A stretch of DNA of 64,000 nucleotides. Source: SAR116 cluster bacterium AG-447-C21 (GTDB lineage: Bacteria > Pseudomonadota > Alphaproteobacteria > Thalassobaculales > Thalassobaculaceae). Shown here in pieces: positions 26,743 through 36,576 of the stretch (the stretch's first letter is position 1; each line of letters begins with the position of its first letter). A program made the position numbers and the translations under genes. The stretch lies in NCBI GenBank assembly GCA_003212315.1, contig QCQB01000002.1:62001-126000 (forward strand). The letters run 5' to 3'. The notes under the pieces are model-generated. The model was not told the DNA's origin. It searched no databases and saw only the letters and a list, made by a program, of their open reading frames with translations.

Positions 26743-26763
26743 AGAGCATGCCGCTCTTTTTTT
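26743..26763 (+). terminator. Terminator-like hairpin with T run, plus-strand orientation
   Basis: AGAGC-atgcc-GCTCT is followed by six T residues, a simple intrinsic terminator reading left to right. Both flanking genes are on the minus strand, so no known plus-strand transcript ends here. The stem is only 5 bp and might be chance. Confidence 0.35.
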
Positions 26764-26768
26764 AAGTT

Positions 26769-27065
26769 TTAATCCTCTGAAAACTTAACTACGTCGACCT
26801 CACCATGACGAAAAGGCACCCAATATTTAGTTTCATTATTATATTGGATCCCATAGATATTTTTGCAAAATACTTTCGTGACTATGTTATCTGCATTTTT
26901 TTCTGCTTCAGTTCGGCTCACGTCGACTAATTCGTCATTTTTAAAATGATCACTCCAAGCTTGACTCGGGTCTCCCCGTTCAATTTCAGAAAGATCATTA
27001 ACTTTCATTGCAAGGCCCCAAGTTTGCTCGAGATCATTCCATAAATCGTCCAAATACTGTCCCAT
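26769..27065 (-). CDS. Hypothetical small acidic protein
   Basis: 98 residues with a good ribosome site (AAAGGTG) 6 nt before the ATG. The protein is acidic, soluble and without signal peptide or recognisable motif; it has one cysteine and many Asp and Trp residues. It could be a single small alpha/beta domain. It stands 74 nt upstream of the pseC-like gene and 144 nt downstream of the AlaX gene. No function is proposed. The ribosome site and normal codon use support a real gene. Confidence 0.55.
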   Translation of the reverse strand: MGQYLDDLWNDLEQTWGLAMKVNDLSEIERGDPSQAWSDHFKNDELVDVSRTEAEKNADNIVTKVFCKNIYGIQYNNETKYWVPFRHGEVDVVKFSED

Positions 27066-27209
27066 AAAACACCTTTTAATTAAACGATAGATAACGCCAT
27101 TAATGTATACGACTATGGTAATATAAGGAAACTTAATTTTCTATTGCTTTGAAAAAGAAAGAGAACACTCCAGCGCTTATCACTCTCTATGCTTCTTCGA
27201 AACGATAAG

Positions 27210-27917
27210 CTAGCCAGATAATAGAATGTTTATTCTACGATTCTGGCGTCCTTTATTTTCAATTTTTCCAATTTTGATGGCCCCAATCTCCCCTGTTGAC
27301 TTTACATGGGTACCACCACAGGGTTGAAAGTCAATATTTTCGCCAATACGGACCATTCTTATACGCCCCGTTCCCATTGGAGGCTTAACTGACATTGTTC
27401 TCACAAGATCCGGATTAGCCTCTAGTTCTTCATCGGTTATCCACGAAATCGATAGCTCATGATCATCTGCTATCAAGGTATTCATTTTTTCCTCTAGCTC
27501 TTCTTTTTCTGGTCTCTCTCCTGGTATATTAAAGTCTAATCTACTTTTTTGAGCCCCAATTGCCCCTCCTGTCACAGCCCCCTCAACCTGTGAACAAAGA
27601 AGATGGAGAGCAGTATGCATTCTCATATGTTTAAACCGACGCTCCCAATCGATATTAATGGTTACGCTTTGACCAATAATCATTTCACCCTTGTTAGCAT
27701 TCAAAATATGTAAAATTCCATTAGACGTCTTTACCGTGTTTGTAACAGCCAAATCTTGTCCATCATGCAGTCTAAAACTTCCTATATCACCTGGCTGGCC
27801 ACCACCCTCAGGATAAAAGATGGTTCGATCTAATATCACCCCTTCATCCATAACTCGGGAAACTTTTGCATCGGCGGTTTTTGAATAAGTCGCTTCCTTA
27901 AAAAGTTCTTCAGTCAT
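27210..27917 (-). CDS. alaX: Alanyl-tRNA editing protein AlaX
   Basis: 235 residues matching the free-standing editing domain of alanyl-tRNA synthetase. The N-terminal FYPEGGGQPGD motif, the zinc ligands H101 and H105 (HTALHLL) and C200 with H204 (CGGTH) are all intact. It hydrolyses mischarged Ser- or Gly-tRNA(Ala). It is the last gene of a run with thiD and glmM, 15 nt after thiD, though no direct functional link is evident. Confidence 0.92.
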   Translation of the reverse strand: MTEELFKEATYSKTADAKVSRVMDEGVILDRTIFYPEGGGQPGDIGSFRLHDGQDLAVTNTVKTSNGILHILNANKGEMIIGQSVTINIDWERRFKHMRMHTALHLLCSQVEGAVTGGAIGAQKSRLDFNIPGERPEKEELEEKMNTLIADDHELSISWITDEELEANPDLVRTMSVKPPMGTGRIRMVRIGENIDFQPCGGTHVKSTGEIGAIKIGKIENKGRQNRRINILLSG

Positions 27918-27932
27918 TTAAATACTTTCCTA

Positions 27933-28766
27933 TTAGTTTTGGTCATTTTGAATCACAGTATGCGCATGGTTAAGAGGACCATGCCCTTTTCCAAATTGAG
28001 GTGCTGTTTTTATAGCTGTGAATACATAAGCTTTTGCGCGTTGCACTGCCATTTCTAGAGTATCTCCCTGGGCAATACCTGTAGCAACGGCCGATGCCAT
28101 AGAGCACCCAGTTCCATGCGTATGCTTCGTGAGCAATCGGGGGCTACTATATGTTTTTTCCGCATCTTTAGTAACTAATATATCCGTAAGAGTTTCATCT
28201 TTTAGATGGCCACCCTTCAACAAGACTGCTTTTGAGCCCATTTCTAAAATGGCATAAGCCGCTCGACGCATCGTATCTATATCACTTATTTCTAAACCTG
28301 TTAATAATTCTGCTTCTGGAATGTTGGGAGTCAAAAGATCAGCTCTTACAATCATATGAGACTTCAATGCATGTAAAGCTGATAATTCTAGTAATTCGTG
28401 CCCGCCTTTTGCTACCATCACGGGATCTACCACTAAATATTTTTTTTTACCATCCTTTTCTATAGCCTCAGAAACTGCCTCAATTACTTGTGCGTTATGG
28501 AGCATGCCCGTTTTAATACAGTCGGCACCTAGGTCAGATAGAACTACTCTTATCTGCTCTAAAAGAAAATTTATAGGAACTTCAATAATTGATGATACAC
28601 CCATTGTATTCTGCGCCGTCAGTGCAGTTATCGCTGTGGTTGCAAATCCTCCTAGGGCAGTAACAGTTTTGATATCTGCCTGAATTCCTGCCCCACCACC
28701 GGAGTCAGAGCCTGCACAGATTAAAACTCTTCCTTTCATTAGAGTGGGGGCGTGGATATTTTTCAT
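27933..28766 (-). CDS. thiD: Hydroxymethylpyrimidine/phosphomethylpyrimidine kinase
   Basis: 277 residues of the ribokinase fold. The substrate motif GSDSGGGAGIQADIKT (19-34) and the C-terminal anion hole HTHGTGCSMASAVATG are present. It phosphorylates HMP twice to give HMP-PP for thiamine. An internal ATG at 28739 (MKGRVL) is possible but has no ribosome site. thiE lies separately at 50.5 kb on the other strand. It follows glmM by 16 nt. Confidence 0.93.
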   Translation of the reverse strand: MKNIHAPTLMKGRVLICAGSDSGGGAGIQADIKTVTALGGFATTAITALTAQNTMGVSSIIEVPINFLLEQIRVVLSDLGADCIKTGMLHNAQVIEAVSEAIEKDGKKKYLVVDPVMVAKGGHELLELSALHALKSHMIVRADLLTPNIPEAELLTGLEISDIDTMRRAAYAILEMGSKAVLLKGGHLKDETLTDILVTKDAEKTYSSPRLLTKHTHGTGCSMASAVATGIAQGDTLEMAVQRAKAYVFTAIKTAPQFGKGHGPLNHAHTVIQNDQN

Positions 28767-28782
28767 TAATCTTTAAGCCTTT

Positions 28783-30138
28783 CTATTTTTTATTAATAAA
28801 TTTTTGTATTACCTCACCAATGGAAGCGACTATTTCCTCAACCATCTCTCGAGATTGGCCCTCCGCCATAACGCGAATTAATGGCTCTGTTCCAGATTTT
28901 CTAATTAAAACCCTACCTTGTTCCCCCAACCGGCTTTGGCCTTGTTTTATAATCTTTTTTACTTCTTCTTCGTCTAATGGGTTTATACTTCCTATTCTTA
29001 AATTTAAAAGTTGTTGTGGTAGTGGGTCAAATACGCGAGTAATCTCATTAATCGTCTTGTTAGCTGAAACTGCAATGGCCAACATCTGAAGAGCAGCTAT
29101 GATCCCATCACCCGTTGTAGCATAATCACTCAGAATTATATGCCCAGACTGTTCTCCTCCTAGGTTACATCCATTAGCTCTCATGTATTCTAAAACATAC
29201 CGGTCTCCAACCTCAGTTCTAAATAGATTTAAGTTTCTAGTTTTTAGATATTTTTCTAACCCTAGGTTCGACATGGCTGTTCCGACAATATTGTTACTTT
29301 TTAATCGGCCCATTGATTGCCATGCTGTTGCGATTGCTGCCATTATTTGATCACCATCAACTGTATTACCCAGTTGATCCACAAGGACTAAACGGTCCGC
29401 ATCTCCATCTAACGCGATACCAACGTCTGCTTCGTTTGAGAGTACTGCCTCCTGGATACTTTTAGGAGCTATAGCACCGCAATGGTGATTAATATTGAAT
29501 CCATCTGGTTCAACACCAATTGGTATTACATCTGCACCCAATTCAAAGAAAACCTTTGGAGCTAGCTTATAGGCAGCACCATTCGCACAGTCCACGACTA
29601 TCTTAAGCCCCCCTAATGTCAATCCTTTAGGGAAAGAACCTTTGGCTATTTCAATGTATCGACCTGCAGCATCATCAAGCCGTTTAGCTCGCCCAAGTTC
29701 AGAGGGGCCTGCTCTTTTTTTATTCTGATTATTAATTAAATTTTCTATACAAACCTCTATTTCATCCGAGAGCTTATACCCATCAGGGCCAAATAGTTTT
29801 ATACCATTATCATAAAAAGGATTGTGCGAAGCTGACAGCATTACCCCCAGATCTGCCCGAAGAGATCGCGTAAGCATTGCTACCCCCGGTGTTGGCATTG
29901 GTCCTACTAAGATAACATCCATACCAATAGCAGTAAATCCAGCCACCATAGCGGGTTCGAGCATGTAACCAGAGAGACGAGTATCTTTACCTATAACTGC
30001 AAGAGGTCTCTGCTTTCCAGTTTCTGGTGCGAAGTAACGACCTGCAGCCATCGCGATTTTCAACGCGGTTTCCGCTGTCATTGGTTCCTGGTTAGCTGGA
30101 CCTCTTACACCATCAGTCCCAAAGAATTTGCGCCTCAT
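28783..30138 (-). CDS. glmM: Phosphoglucosamine mutase
   Basis: 451 residues, the normal length. The phosphoserine loop is [12 protein letters not shown] with S104, the metal site is LDGDADRLV, and the sugar loop is GGEQSGHI; the phosphate-binding [10 protein letters not shown] is near the C-terminus. It interconverts glucosamine 6- and 1-phosphate on the way to UDP-GlcNAc for peptidoglycan and lipopolysaccharide. It follows folP by 92 nt, the common folP-glmM order. Confidence 0.96.
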   Translation of the reverse strand: MRRKFFGTDGVRGPANQEPMTAETALKIAMAAGRYFAPETGKQRPLAVIGKDTRLSGYMLEPAMVAGFTAIGMDVILVGPMPTPGVAMLTRSLRADLGVMLSASHNPFYDNGIKLFGPDGYKLSDEIEVCIENLINNQNKKRAGPSELGRAKRLDDAAGRYIEIAKGSFPKGLTLGGLKIVVDCANGAAYKLAPKVFFELGADVIPIGVEPDGFNINHHCGAIAPKSIQEAVLSNEADVGIALDGDADRLVLVDQLGNTVDGDQIMAAIATAWQSMGRLKSNNIVGTAMSNLGLEKYLKTRNLNLFRTEVGDRYVLEYMRANGCNLGGEQSGHIILSDYATTGDGIIAALQMLAIAVSANKTINEITRVFDPLPQQLLNLRIGSINPLDEEEVKKIIKQGQSRLGEQGRVLIRKSGTEPLIRVMAEGQSREMVEEIVASIGEVIQKFINKK

Positions 30139-30230
30139 TTTTATAACCCAACACCAGCATTAAATAATTCTGAGAAACGTTAAAACTACTATACCAATTG
30201 ATTTATATCGATGCCGAATATTAATTTCGA

Positions 30231-31355
30231 TTAAAAACTGCATTGTAAAGCTTCTTTAATAGCTAGAGCTTGCCTCGTCTCACTGACGTCATGCACTCTC
30301 AATAACTGCACTCCCTGCCCAGCAGCATATATTGCTGCAGCCAAGGACCCTGGCAGTCTTTTATCTACTGGCTCCCCGTCACTTAGGCTCGCTATAAGGG
30401 ATTTTCGTGACATTCCTAAAAGGATTGGAAAGCCCAGGCTGTGAAGTAGACTTATTCGTGTTAATATGGAGATATTGTGATCATCATTTTTTCCAAATCC
30501 TATGCCAGGGTCTATTATTAGGTTTTCTGGCAAAATTCCCGCCTGTAAGCAAACAGAGACCCTCCACTTTAAATAATCAAATACATCAAGTATTGCACTA
30601 TCGTATAGGGGCCGCTTTTGCATGGTAAGAGGGGTCCCTTTCATGTGCATAAGGACAACCGGTACTTTATATTGTGCCGCTAAGGCTAGGCTATTTGGAT
30701 CTCCTGTAAGTGCAGTAATATCGTTGATAATCGATGCACCGGCGGAAAGCGCTGCTTCCATTACTTTAGGCTTTGATGTATCGATGCTTATGGGAACACC
30801 GAATCCCTTAATTCCTTCTATTACAGCTGCCACTCGATCTATCTCTTCGGACGTTTTTATAGATCTGGAACCAGGCTTTGTAGACTCTCCGCCAACATCT
30901 ATAATATCCACTCCCTCGGCAATTAAAGAGTGCGCCCTAGAGATCGCAGCCTCCGTATTAAAGCTGGTTGCGCCTCCAAAAAAACTATCTGGGGATACAT
31001 TTATTATGCCCATCAACAAAGGCGATGTATCCTTCTCCTCAAAATGTCCTGCGCGCCTGCTCACAATCATAAGCATTAGCCTGTCCAGCTCTTCTACACA
31101 GCCCTCCGCTAAAGCCCACGCTCTTGCCGCATCAATAGATGATTCAAAATAATAAATATGTTGTTGATCCCGCAGAATTAATTCTATTTTTTCAAATACA
31201 AGGCTTCCCCCAGCTAGGCGGCAGTAACTTGGTTCTCGGGTATCTTGATCAAGCTGAGGCGAATAGATTAAGTTGACAGGCCTACAGTATAGATGAGTGA
31301 CGCCAGGCACAAAAAAGCCGCGCGGTGGCACGGCTAGTTTTATTGCTTCACGCAT
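30231..31355 (-). CDS. folP: Dihydropteroate synthase
   Basis: 374 residues. The catalytic TIM barrel begins at about residue 112 with LLMGIINVSPDSFFGG; GADIIDVGGEST-type and DPGIGFGK motifs follow. It joins pABA to the pterin pyrophosphate to give dihydropteroate. About 110 extra residues at the N-terminus have no obvious motif; long versions of this sort occur in Rhodospirillales-type bacteria. It starts 11 nt after ftsH, as in many Alphaproteobacteria. Confidence 0.95.
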   Translation of the reverse strand: MREAIKLAVPPRGFFVPGVTHLYCRPVNLIYSPQLDQDTREPSYCRLAGGSLVFEKIELILRDQQHIYYFESSIDAARAWALAEGCVEELDRLMLMIVSRRAGHFEEKDTSPLLMGIINVSPDSFFGGATSFNTEAAISRAHSLIAEGVDIIDVGGESTKPGSRSIKTSEEIDRVAAVIEGIKGFGVPISIDTSKPKVMEAALSAGASIINDITALTGDPNSLALAAQYKVPVVLMHMKGTPLTMQKRPLYDSAILDVFDYLKWRVSVCLQAGILPENLIIDPGIGFGKNDDHNISILTRISLLHSLGFPILLGMSRKSLIASLSDGEPVDKRLPGSLAAAIYAAGQGVQLLRVHDVSETRQALAIKEALQCSF

Positions 31356-31366
31356 AACTAGAGTTT

Positions 31367-33298
31367 TTAATCGCCAAGCTGTGGGTCAGGTTCTAGATCC
31401 CTACCAGACTGATTATCTTCACCACCGGTTGGTACCGATGATCTCCTGCCACCTCCTGACTTTGGCGTTTCATCGCCTGGTTTATTCTTGGATAAGGTAT
31501 TACCACTTATCAGCGATTCAATTTCATCTCCAGATAGTGTCTCATATTCTAAGAGTCCCTTGGCTACAGTCTCTAGTTGATCCTTATTTTTGGTTAATAT
31601 ACGTGATGCATCTTTATAAGCTTCATCAATGACTCTGCGCGTTTCTTCATCAATTGTTTTAGCTGTAGCATCAGAGAGATTTTTTGTCTGAGTAACAGAA
31701 TGGCCCAAAAACACCTCCTGCTGATCTGCACCATAAGCTAAAAATCCAAGCTTATCACTCATTCCCCATTCCGTAACCATGCGCCGCGACATATCAGACA
31801 CCATTTTTATGTCAGAAGATGCGCCTGTCGTAATTTTCGTCTCCCCAAAAATCATCTCTTCCGCTATTCTCCCACCGCACGCAACTCTAAGATCAGCAAA
31901 AATCTTTGCTTTTGAGAGAGAAATTCTGTCCCCTTCTGGTAGTCGCATCACCATTCCTAATGCTCTCCCCCGCGGAATAATGGTTGCTTTATGAATTGGA
32001 TCCGAATCTTCACAATGCAAAGCAACCACTGCATGACCAGCCTCATGATAGGCGGTTAGCTTTTTCTCTTCGTCCGTCATTACCATTGACCGGCGCTCAG
32101 AACCCATCATTACTTTATCTTTGGCTTCTTCAAATTCACTCATAAATACAACGCGTTTACCCTTACGGGCCGCTAAAAGAGCTGCTTCATTCACAAGATT
32201 TGCAAGATCCGCTCCCGAAAAACCGGGGGTACCTCGCGCAATTATACGCGCCTCGACATCAGGGGCCAATGGAACCTTACGCATATGCACCTTTAATATA
32301 CGTTCTCTGCCCAATATATCTGGGTTTGGAACTACTACCTGACGATCGAAACGGCCTGGTCTCAAGAGCGCTGGATCTAAAACATCTGGGCGGTTAGTAG
32401 CAGCTATTAAAATTACGCCTTCGTTAGCCTCAAAACCATCCATTTCAACCAATAATTGATTAAGAGTTTGTTCACGTTCGTCGTTACCACCACCTAAACC
32501 TGCGCCACGGTGTCGACCAACCGCATCTATTTCATCAATGAAAATGATACAGGGAGCATTTTTCTTGCCTTGCTCAAACATGTCCCTGACGCGGCTCGCA
32601 CCTACCCCTACAAACATTTCTACAAAATCCGATCCGGATATAGTAAAAAAGGGTACGTTAGCCTCTCCGGCGATGGCGCGAGCCAAAAGGGTTTTTCCTG
32701 TTCCTGGTGGTCCCACTAACAAACAGCCTTTGGGTATCTTACCGCCCAATCTCTGGAATTTTTGTGGGTCTTTCAGAAATTCTACAATCTCTTCCAACTC
32801 GGTTTTGGCCTCGTCTATACCTGCGACGTCGTCAAATGTCACCCTACCTAGTTTTTCCGTCAGCAGTTTTGCTTTACTCTTCCCAAACCCCATGGCTTTT
32901 CCGCCACCACCTTGCATTTGGCGCATGAAAAAAATCCATACCCCAATAAAGAGTAACATCGGAAACCAAGAGATCAAAATACCTAGAAGCCCCGACATAC
33001 CTTCCTCTTTTGGAGCCGCTGAAATGCGGACATTACCCGAGCGAAGTCTATCTACTATGCCCGGGTCATTGGGCGTATACGTAGAGAAGGCGCGGCCATC
33101 ATTAAAATGCCCCTTGATGGTGTTGCCTTGAATGGTGACTTCGTTAATACGGCCGCTCTCTACTTCACTCAGGAAATCAGAGAAAGCGAGACTGGAATAA
33201 TTTCCACGAGATCCATTATTCTGGAAAAGATTGAACAAAGCGACCAGCAAGACGCCAATAACAATCCAAAGAGCTAAGTTTTTACCATATTTATTCAC
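31367..33298 (-). CDS. ftsH: ATP-dependent zinc metalloprotease FtsH
   Basis: 643 residues from a GTG with AGGGA 8 nt upstream; the resulting N-terminus [11 protein letters not shown] matches alphaproteobacterial FtsH. Two membrane helices (about 7-25 and 103-125) flank a small periplasmic domain. The AAA module has Walker A GPPGTGKT (196-203), Walker [12 protein letters not shown] and an SRH; zinc ligands are in HEAGH near residue 420. It degrades membrane and short-lived cytosolic proteins. The C-terminal tail is Gly/Ser/Pro-rich. It follows tilS by 90 nt. Confidence 0.97.
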   Translation of the reverse strand: MNKYGKNLALWIVIGVLLVALFNLFQNNGSRGNYSSLAFSDFLSEVESGRINEVTIQGNTIKGHFNDGRAFSTYTPNDPGIVDRLRSGNVRISAAPKEEGMSGLLGILISWFPMLLFIGVWIFFMRQMQGGGGKAMGFGKSKAKLLTEKLGRVTFDDVAGIDEAKTELEEIVEFLKDPQKFQRLGGKIPKGCLLVGPPGTGKTLLARAIAGEANVPFFTISGSDFVEMFVGVGASRVRDMFEQGKKNAPCIIFIDEIDAVGRHRGAGLGGGNDEREQTLNQLLVEMDGFEANEGVILIAATNRPDVLDPALLRPGRFDRQVVVPNPDILGRERILKVHMRKVPLAPDVEARIIARGTPGFSGADLANLVNEAALLAARKGKRVVFMSEFEEAKDKVMMGSERRSMVMTDEEKKLTAYHEAGHAVVALHCEDSDPIHKATIIPRGRALGMVMRLPEGDRISLSKAKIFADLRVACGGRIAEEMIFGETKITTGASSDIKMVSDMSRRMVTEWGMSDKLGFLAYGADQQEVFLGHSVTQTKNLSDATAKTIDEETRRVIDEAYKDASRILTKNKDQLETVAKGLLEYETLSGDEIESLISGNTLSKNKPGDETPKSGGGRRSSVPTGGEDNQSGRDLEPDPQLGD

Positions 33299-33388
33299 AA
33301 ATCATTCCCTATCAATAATCTTCAAACACCCAGAAACCCGTATGAGTTTTCTTTAAAAATACGGCTTTTTGCACCATCTAACAAGCAG

Positions 33389-34744
33389 TTAAGCAACTAA
33401 CTCGCAAACCCAGTCAGCGTCGGGCCGAAATTCCGCTACCAGCTCACGAGAAACAACACACCCTTCCGCGACGTCTATCCTTCTAAAGTGGGGTATCGAG
33501 AGCCCTCCGTCAAGGTGTCGGATAGCAGGTAAAGCCAATCTGGCCTTGAAAGGGATCTGTTTTAACATGGCAAAATGTTCAGAAATGTTCGCATCTCCGA
33601 TAACTTGACACCATCCATGATGACCCAACGCTTCTATAATGGCGCTCTGATCCCCCGATAAAGTTATTTCAAATCTATTATCCCATCGAAATGTTTCCCC
33701 TGGCAGACATGAAATCGGTGCGGGGCATTTTGCATACTCTCTATAAATTAGGATACTACCCTCTTCCGATTTCTGAACTATACATCCCCCTAATGTCTCA
33801 ATTAATGAGGGTTTATCGGTAAGATTTCTGCATAACTTGCCAATCCTGCGCTTTTTTATGGGTTTCGAAGCCCCACCGATGGACCTAAGTATTCTGCCCA
33901 TCATTAGCTCTACAAAATAGGGTGGTAATTTGTTAAAATGTGCTGCCTCGAACCAAATTAGTCCTAAAGAAGAAACCCCACCGGAATATTTTATGAAATC
34001 ACGGCAATGTTGGTCAATAATACCGCGCAGACTGCCCATAATTCTAGAAAACCGCTCTATAGATTGACTTGCTAACCCGACTTGCTCAACTTTTGGTTGC
34101 AGATTTCGCCAAAAAACACGGGTAAATCTTTCATCTAAATTACTAGGGTCATTTATCCACTTTTGATTATGATGATTACACGTGGCTATGAGCCTCTTTT
34201 TGGTTACAGATAGCAATGGTCGGGCTATGATTAATCCTCGCACTCTTGTATACCTCAGCATACCGCTTAGGCCATCGGGTCCCGTATCCGCGTTTATACG
34301 CATAAAAAGTGTTTCGATTTGATCATCTAACGTATGCCCCAATAACACTACATTAGCATTGTTTGACCTGCACCAGTTTTCAAATGCCAAGAAACGCCAA
34401 CGTCGCGCTTTCTCTTGAATACCTGTTGTTGGTTTTGGTTGCTCAATAGTAAGAATTTCAAAGGGAATTGCTAATCTTTTGAGCCAAGAAGCAACCACTC
34501 TTACTTCATATGCAGAGGACACCCGAAGACCGTGATCAACGACCAACGCTGTCACCAGAACACTATTTAAACGCCCCCACCTCGCTGCTAAGATACATAA
34601 CGCCATACTGTCCGCCCCACCAGATACACCAACAGCCAAATGGGAGTTGTTAACGGTAGCACCGCAATTAGCGATCAAGGACCCAAATTCTTGGCGTCCG
34701 ACTGGGAGGTTGGATTCATTGCCTAGCGATTCATTATCTAACAT
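33389..34744 (-). CDS. tilS: tRNA(Ile)-lysidine synthase
   Basis: 451 residues. The PP-loop is VSGGADSMAL (40-49) near the N-terminus, and LGHTLDDQIETLFMR provides further ATP-binding residues. The C-terminal part is the tRNA-binding extension. It converts C34 of tRNA(Ile)CAU to lysidine so that AUA is read as isoleucine. It starts 3 nt after cpoB and precedes ftsH, the usual alphaproteobacterial order. Confidence 0.94.
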   Translation of the reverse strand: MLDNESLGNESNLPVGRQEFGSLIANCGATVNNSHLAVGVSGGADSMALCILAARWGRLNSVLVTALVVDHGLRVSSAYEVRVVASWLKRLAIPFEILTIEQPKPTTGIQEKARRWRFLAFENWCRSNNANVVLLGHTLDDQIETLFMRINADTGPDGLSGMLRYTRVRGLIIARPLLSVTKKRLIATCNHHNQKWINDPSNLDERFTRVFWRNLQPKVEQVGLASQSIERFSRIMGSLRGIIDQHCRDFIKYSGGVSSLGLIWFEAAHFNKLPPYFVELMMGRILRSIGGASKPIKKRRIGKLCRNLTDKPSLIETLGGCIVQKSEEGSILIYREYAKCPAPISCLPGETFRWDNRFEITLSGDQSAIIEALGHHGWCQVIGDANISEHFAMLKQIPFKARLALPAIRHLDGGLSIPHFRRIDVAEGCVVSRELVAEFRPDADWVCELVA

Positions 34745-34747
34745 CAG

Positions 34748-35758
34748 TTAGCCTTTGCAACCAATCCTTTTACTTTCTGTTACTGCTTTCTTTTTAGTTG
34801 ATGAAGCTAATTGTGGAAACTCGTTTAGTAACTGCCCAAAAGCAAGACAAGCGTCCTCAGGACGTTTTAATCTAACTAATGAGAAACCAAGACCCAGCAG
34901 ACTATCTGCTGTTTTTGGACTTGTAGAATATTTCTCATAACCCGTTATGAATATCTCAGCCGCTTTGTCGTATAACCCTCTTGTGTAAAATGTTTTACCC
35001 AACCAATAATTTGCATTAGCTGCCAGTGGGTCATCCCCGTGAGCATTAATGAATTCTAATAAAGCCGCCTCGGCTTTTTTGTAATCTCGTTTCCTCAAAT
35101 ATTGAAAGGCATGCTTATAACGTTCGCTGGGAGTTCCAGCTGGCAATAACGATGCTTTTTTGTTTACCTTTTGGGGAGAGAGAGAACTAATGACCTTGGT
35201 TGAGCCAAGATTGTTTGTCTTTTTTTTGTTAACCGGGTCGGGTAAATAGCCTAAGACGCCTGATTTGCTCTCTTCTTTTGCATTAGAGACTACAGCTATC
35301 GCGTTTGGGCTCTCAACTTGTTGACGAGCAATAGCCTTATCTTTGAATGGGGCATCGGTTTCTAATACGGCTAAACGTCGATCAAGATCGCCTATGAGCT
35401 TGTCTATTCGATTGTTTAATTCCTCCGATACACCTTGGAGTGAGCGGACAAGCGCCTCAAGTCTCTGTAATTTAATTATATTTTGGGCGGCAGCACTTTG
35501 ATGGGAGGAAAATTCAACCGCACGCCCAGATTTAACAACAAGCGACTTGGAAGTAGTTTTACTACCATCTTGGCTAGATGGTGACTCCACCGCCCTCTTT
35601 TCTGAAAACAAGTGCCTATTTAAATCACTCATTTCCGATTCAAGTCTACTAATCCTATTCAGCAAGTCGTTATTAGACTGGCTATTTGCCCTATTGGCCG
35701 AGAAACAAAGAACTACAAAACACAAAACGCACGCAATCAACCGCTTTTGTTGAGCCAT
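34748..35758 (-). CDS. cpoB: Tol-Pal system protein CpoB (YbgF)
   Basis: 336 residues from the ATG at 35758, which has AAGGA 8 nt upstream; the longer frame adds residues before the signal peptide and is not used. A signal peptide (about 1-27), a coiled coil (30-60 and 100-135), a linker, and C-terminal TPR repeats (about 210-330, starting ERYKHAFQYLRKRDYKKAE) are visible. It coordinates Tol-Pal with peptidoglycan synthesis at division. A strong hairpin separates it from pal. Confidence 0.93.
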   Translation of the reverse strand: MAQQKRLIACVLCFVVLCFSANRANSQSNNDLLNRISRLESEMSDLNRHLFSEKRAVESPSSQDGSKTTSKSLVVKSGRAVEFSSHQSAAAQNIIKLQRLEALVRSLQGVSEELNNRIDKLIGDLDRRLAVLETDAPFKDKAIARQQVESPNAIAVVSNAKEESKSGVLGYLPDPVNKKKTNNLGSTKVISSLSPQKVNKKASLLPAGTPSERYKHAFQYLRKRDYKKAEAALLEFINAHGDDPLAANANYWLGKTFYTRGLYDKAAEIFITGYEKYSTSPKTADSLLGLGFSLVRLKRPEDACLAFGQLLNEFPQLASSTKKKAVTESKRIGCKG

Positions 35759-35829
35759 TTTGATATTCCTTATTAATCCGCTATAGATTCGATTTTTAAA
35801 AGAATACAAGACACCTATGTCAAAATTGA

Positions 35830-35859
35830 GGCGCTACAAAAAATTTATAATGTAGCGCC
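35830..35859 (-). promoter_or_regulatory. 9-bp perfect stem-loop between pal and cpoB
   Basis: GGCGCTACA at 35830-35838 pairs exactly with TGTAGCGCC at 35851-35859, with a 12-nt AT-rich loop. On the transcribed strand it lies 26 nt after the pal stop and about 72 nt before the cpoB start. It lacks a clean T run, so it may be an mRNA-stabilising or partial-termination hairpin. TTGACA (complement of 35818-35823) follows and could be a weak cpoB promoter -35. Confidence 0.55.
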
Positions 35860-35884
35860 GCCATTTTTCAGTATTTATCACTTT

Positions 35885-36409
35885 TTACTGTATTGTTGTG
35901 ACACCACGTCTATTTTGGCTCCAGGAAGCTTTATCATTGCCCAGTGCCACAGGCTTTTCTTTACCGTAACTGATAGTGCTTACTCTTCCACCATCTACAC
36001 CTCGTGCCACTAAATAGTCTTTGACTGCATTGGCTCTACGCTCGCCCAAAGCTAAGTTATATTCCCGGGTACCACGTTCGTCACAATGCCCTTCTATTGA
36101 TACTCTAACGCTGGGGAATTTCTGTAACCACGTAGCTTGACGATCTAAGGTAGACTGCGAATCTATAGTTAAATCTGAACTATCATAGCCAAAAAACACC
36201 CTATCTCCGACTTCGGATACAAAATTTTCTTTTGAACCGGGGACGGTTCCATAAGAGACGCTACCACTCGAACTTCCACTACTACTAGTAGATTTACTCT
36301 GCTCGTTTGAACTTCCGCCGCCGCTTGAACCGCCAGCTATATCTTGATCTTGTGCACAAGCAGCTAGCATTGCCGCCGCAGCAATTAGACTTAAAATATT
36401 AAGTCGCAT
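35885..36409 (-). CDS. pal: Peptidoglycan-associated lipoprotein Pal
   Basis: 174 residues. The signal peptide ends at a lipobox LAAC (cysteine near 18). A Gly/Ser-rich linker (about 25-50) leads to the OmpA-like domain with SIEGHCDERGTREYNLALG and the NRRG-type end, which binds peptidoglycan. It anchors the outer membrane to the wall and binds TolB. AAGGGG lies 7 nt before the start. It sits between tolB and cpoB, with 167 nt to tolB. Confidence 0.97.
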   Translation of the reverse strand: MRLNILSLIAAAAMLAACAQDQDIAGGSSGGGSSNEQSKSTSSSGSSSGSVSYGTVPGSKENFVSEVGDRVFFGYDSSDLTIDSQSTLDRQATWLQKFPSVRVSIEGHCDERGTREYNLALGERRANAVKDYLVARGVDGGRVSTISYGKEKPVALGNDKASWSQNRRGVTTIQ

Positions 36410-36576
36410 GATTTAACCCCTTAAACAATCTAAACTAAGCTCGCGATTACTGAGTACATGTACCACACCATTTTGTATACTTATGCACCGTCGAACACAA
36501 TTAAATATATGATTATACACCGAAAATAAACCTAAAACCGATTAAAATCACTTTAAAAAGCTATTTTTTTGGTTTT

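Noticed and set aside
30622-31152. Open frame of 176 codons on the plus strand opposite folP
   Set aside because: No family resemblance, and the opposite strand encodes a certain FolP.
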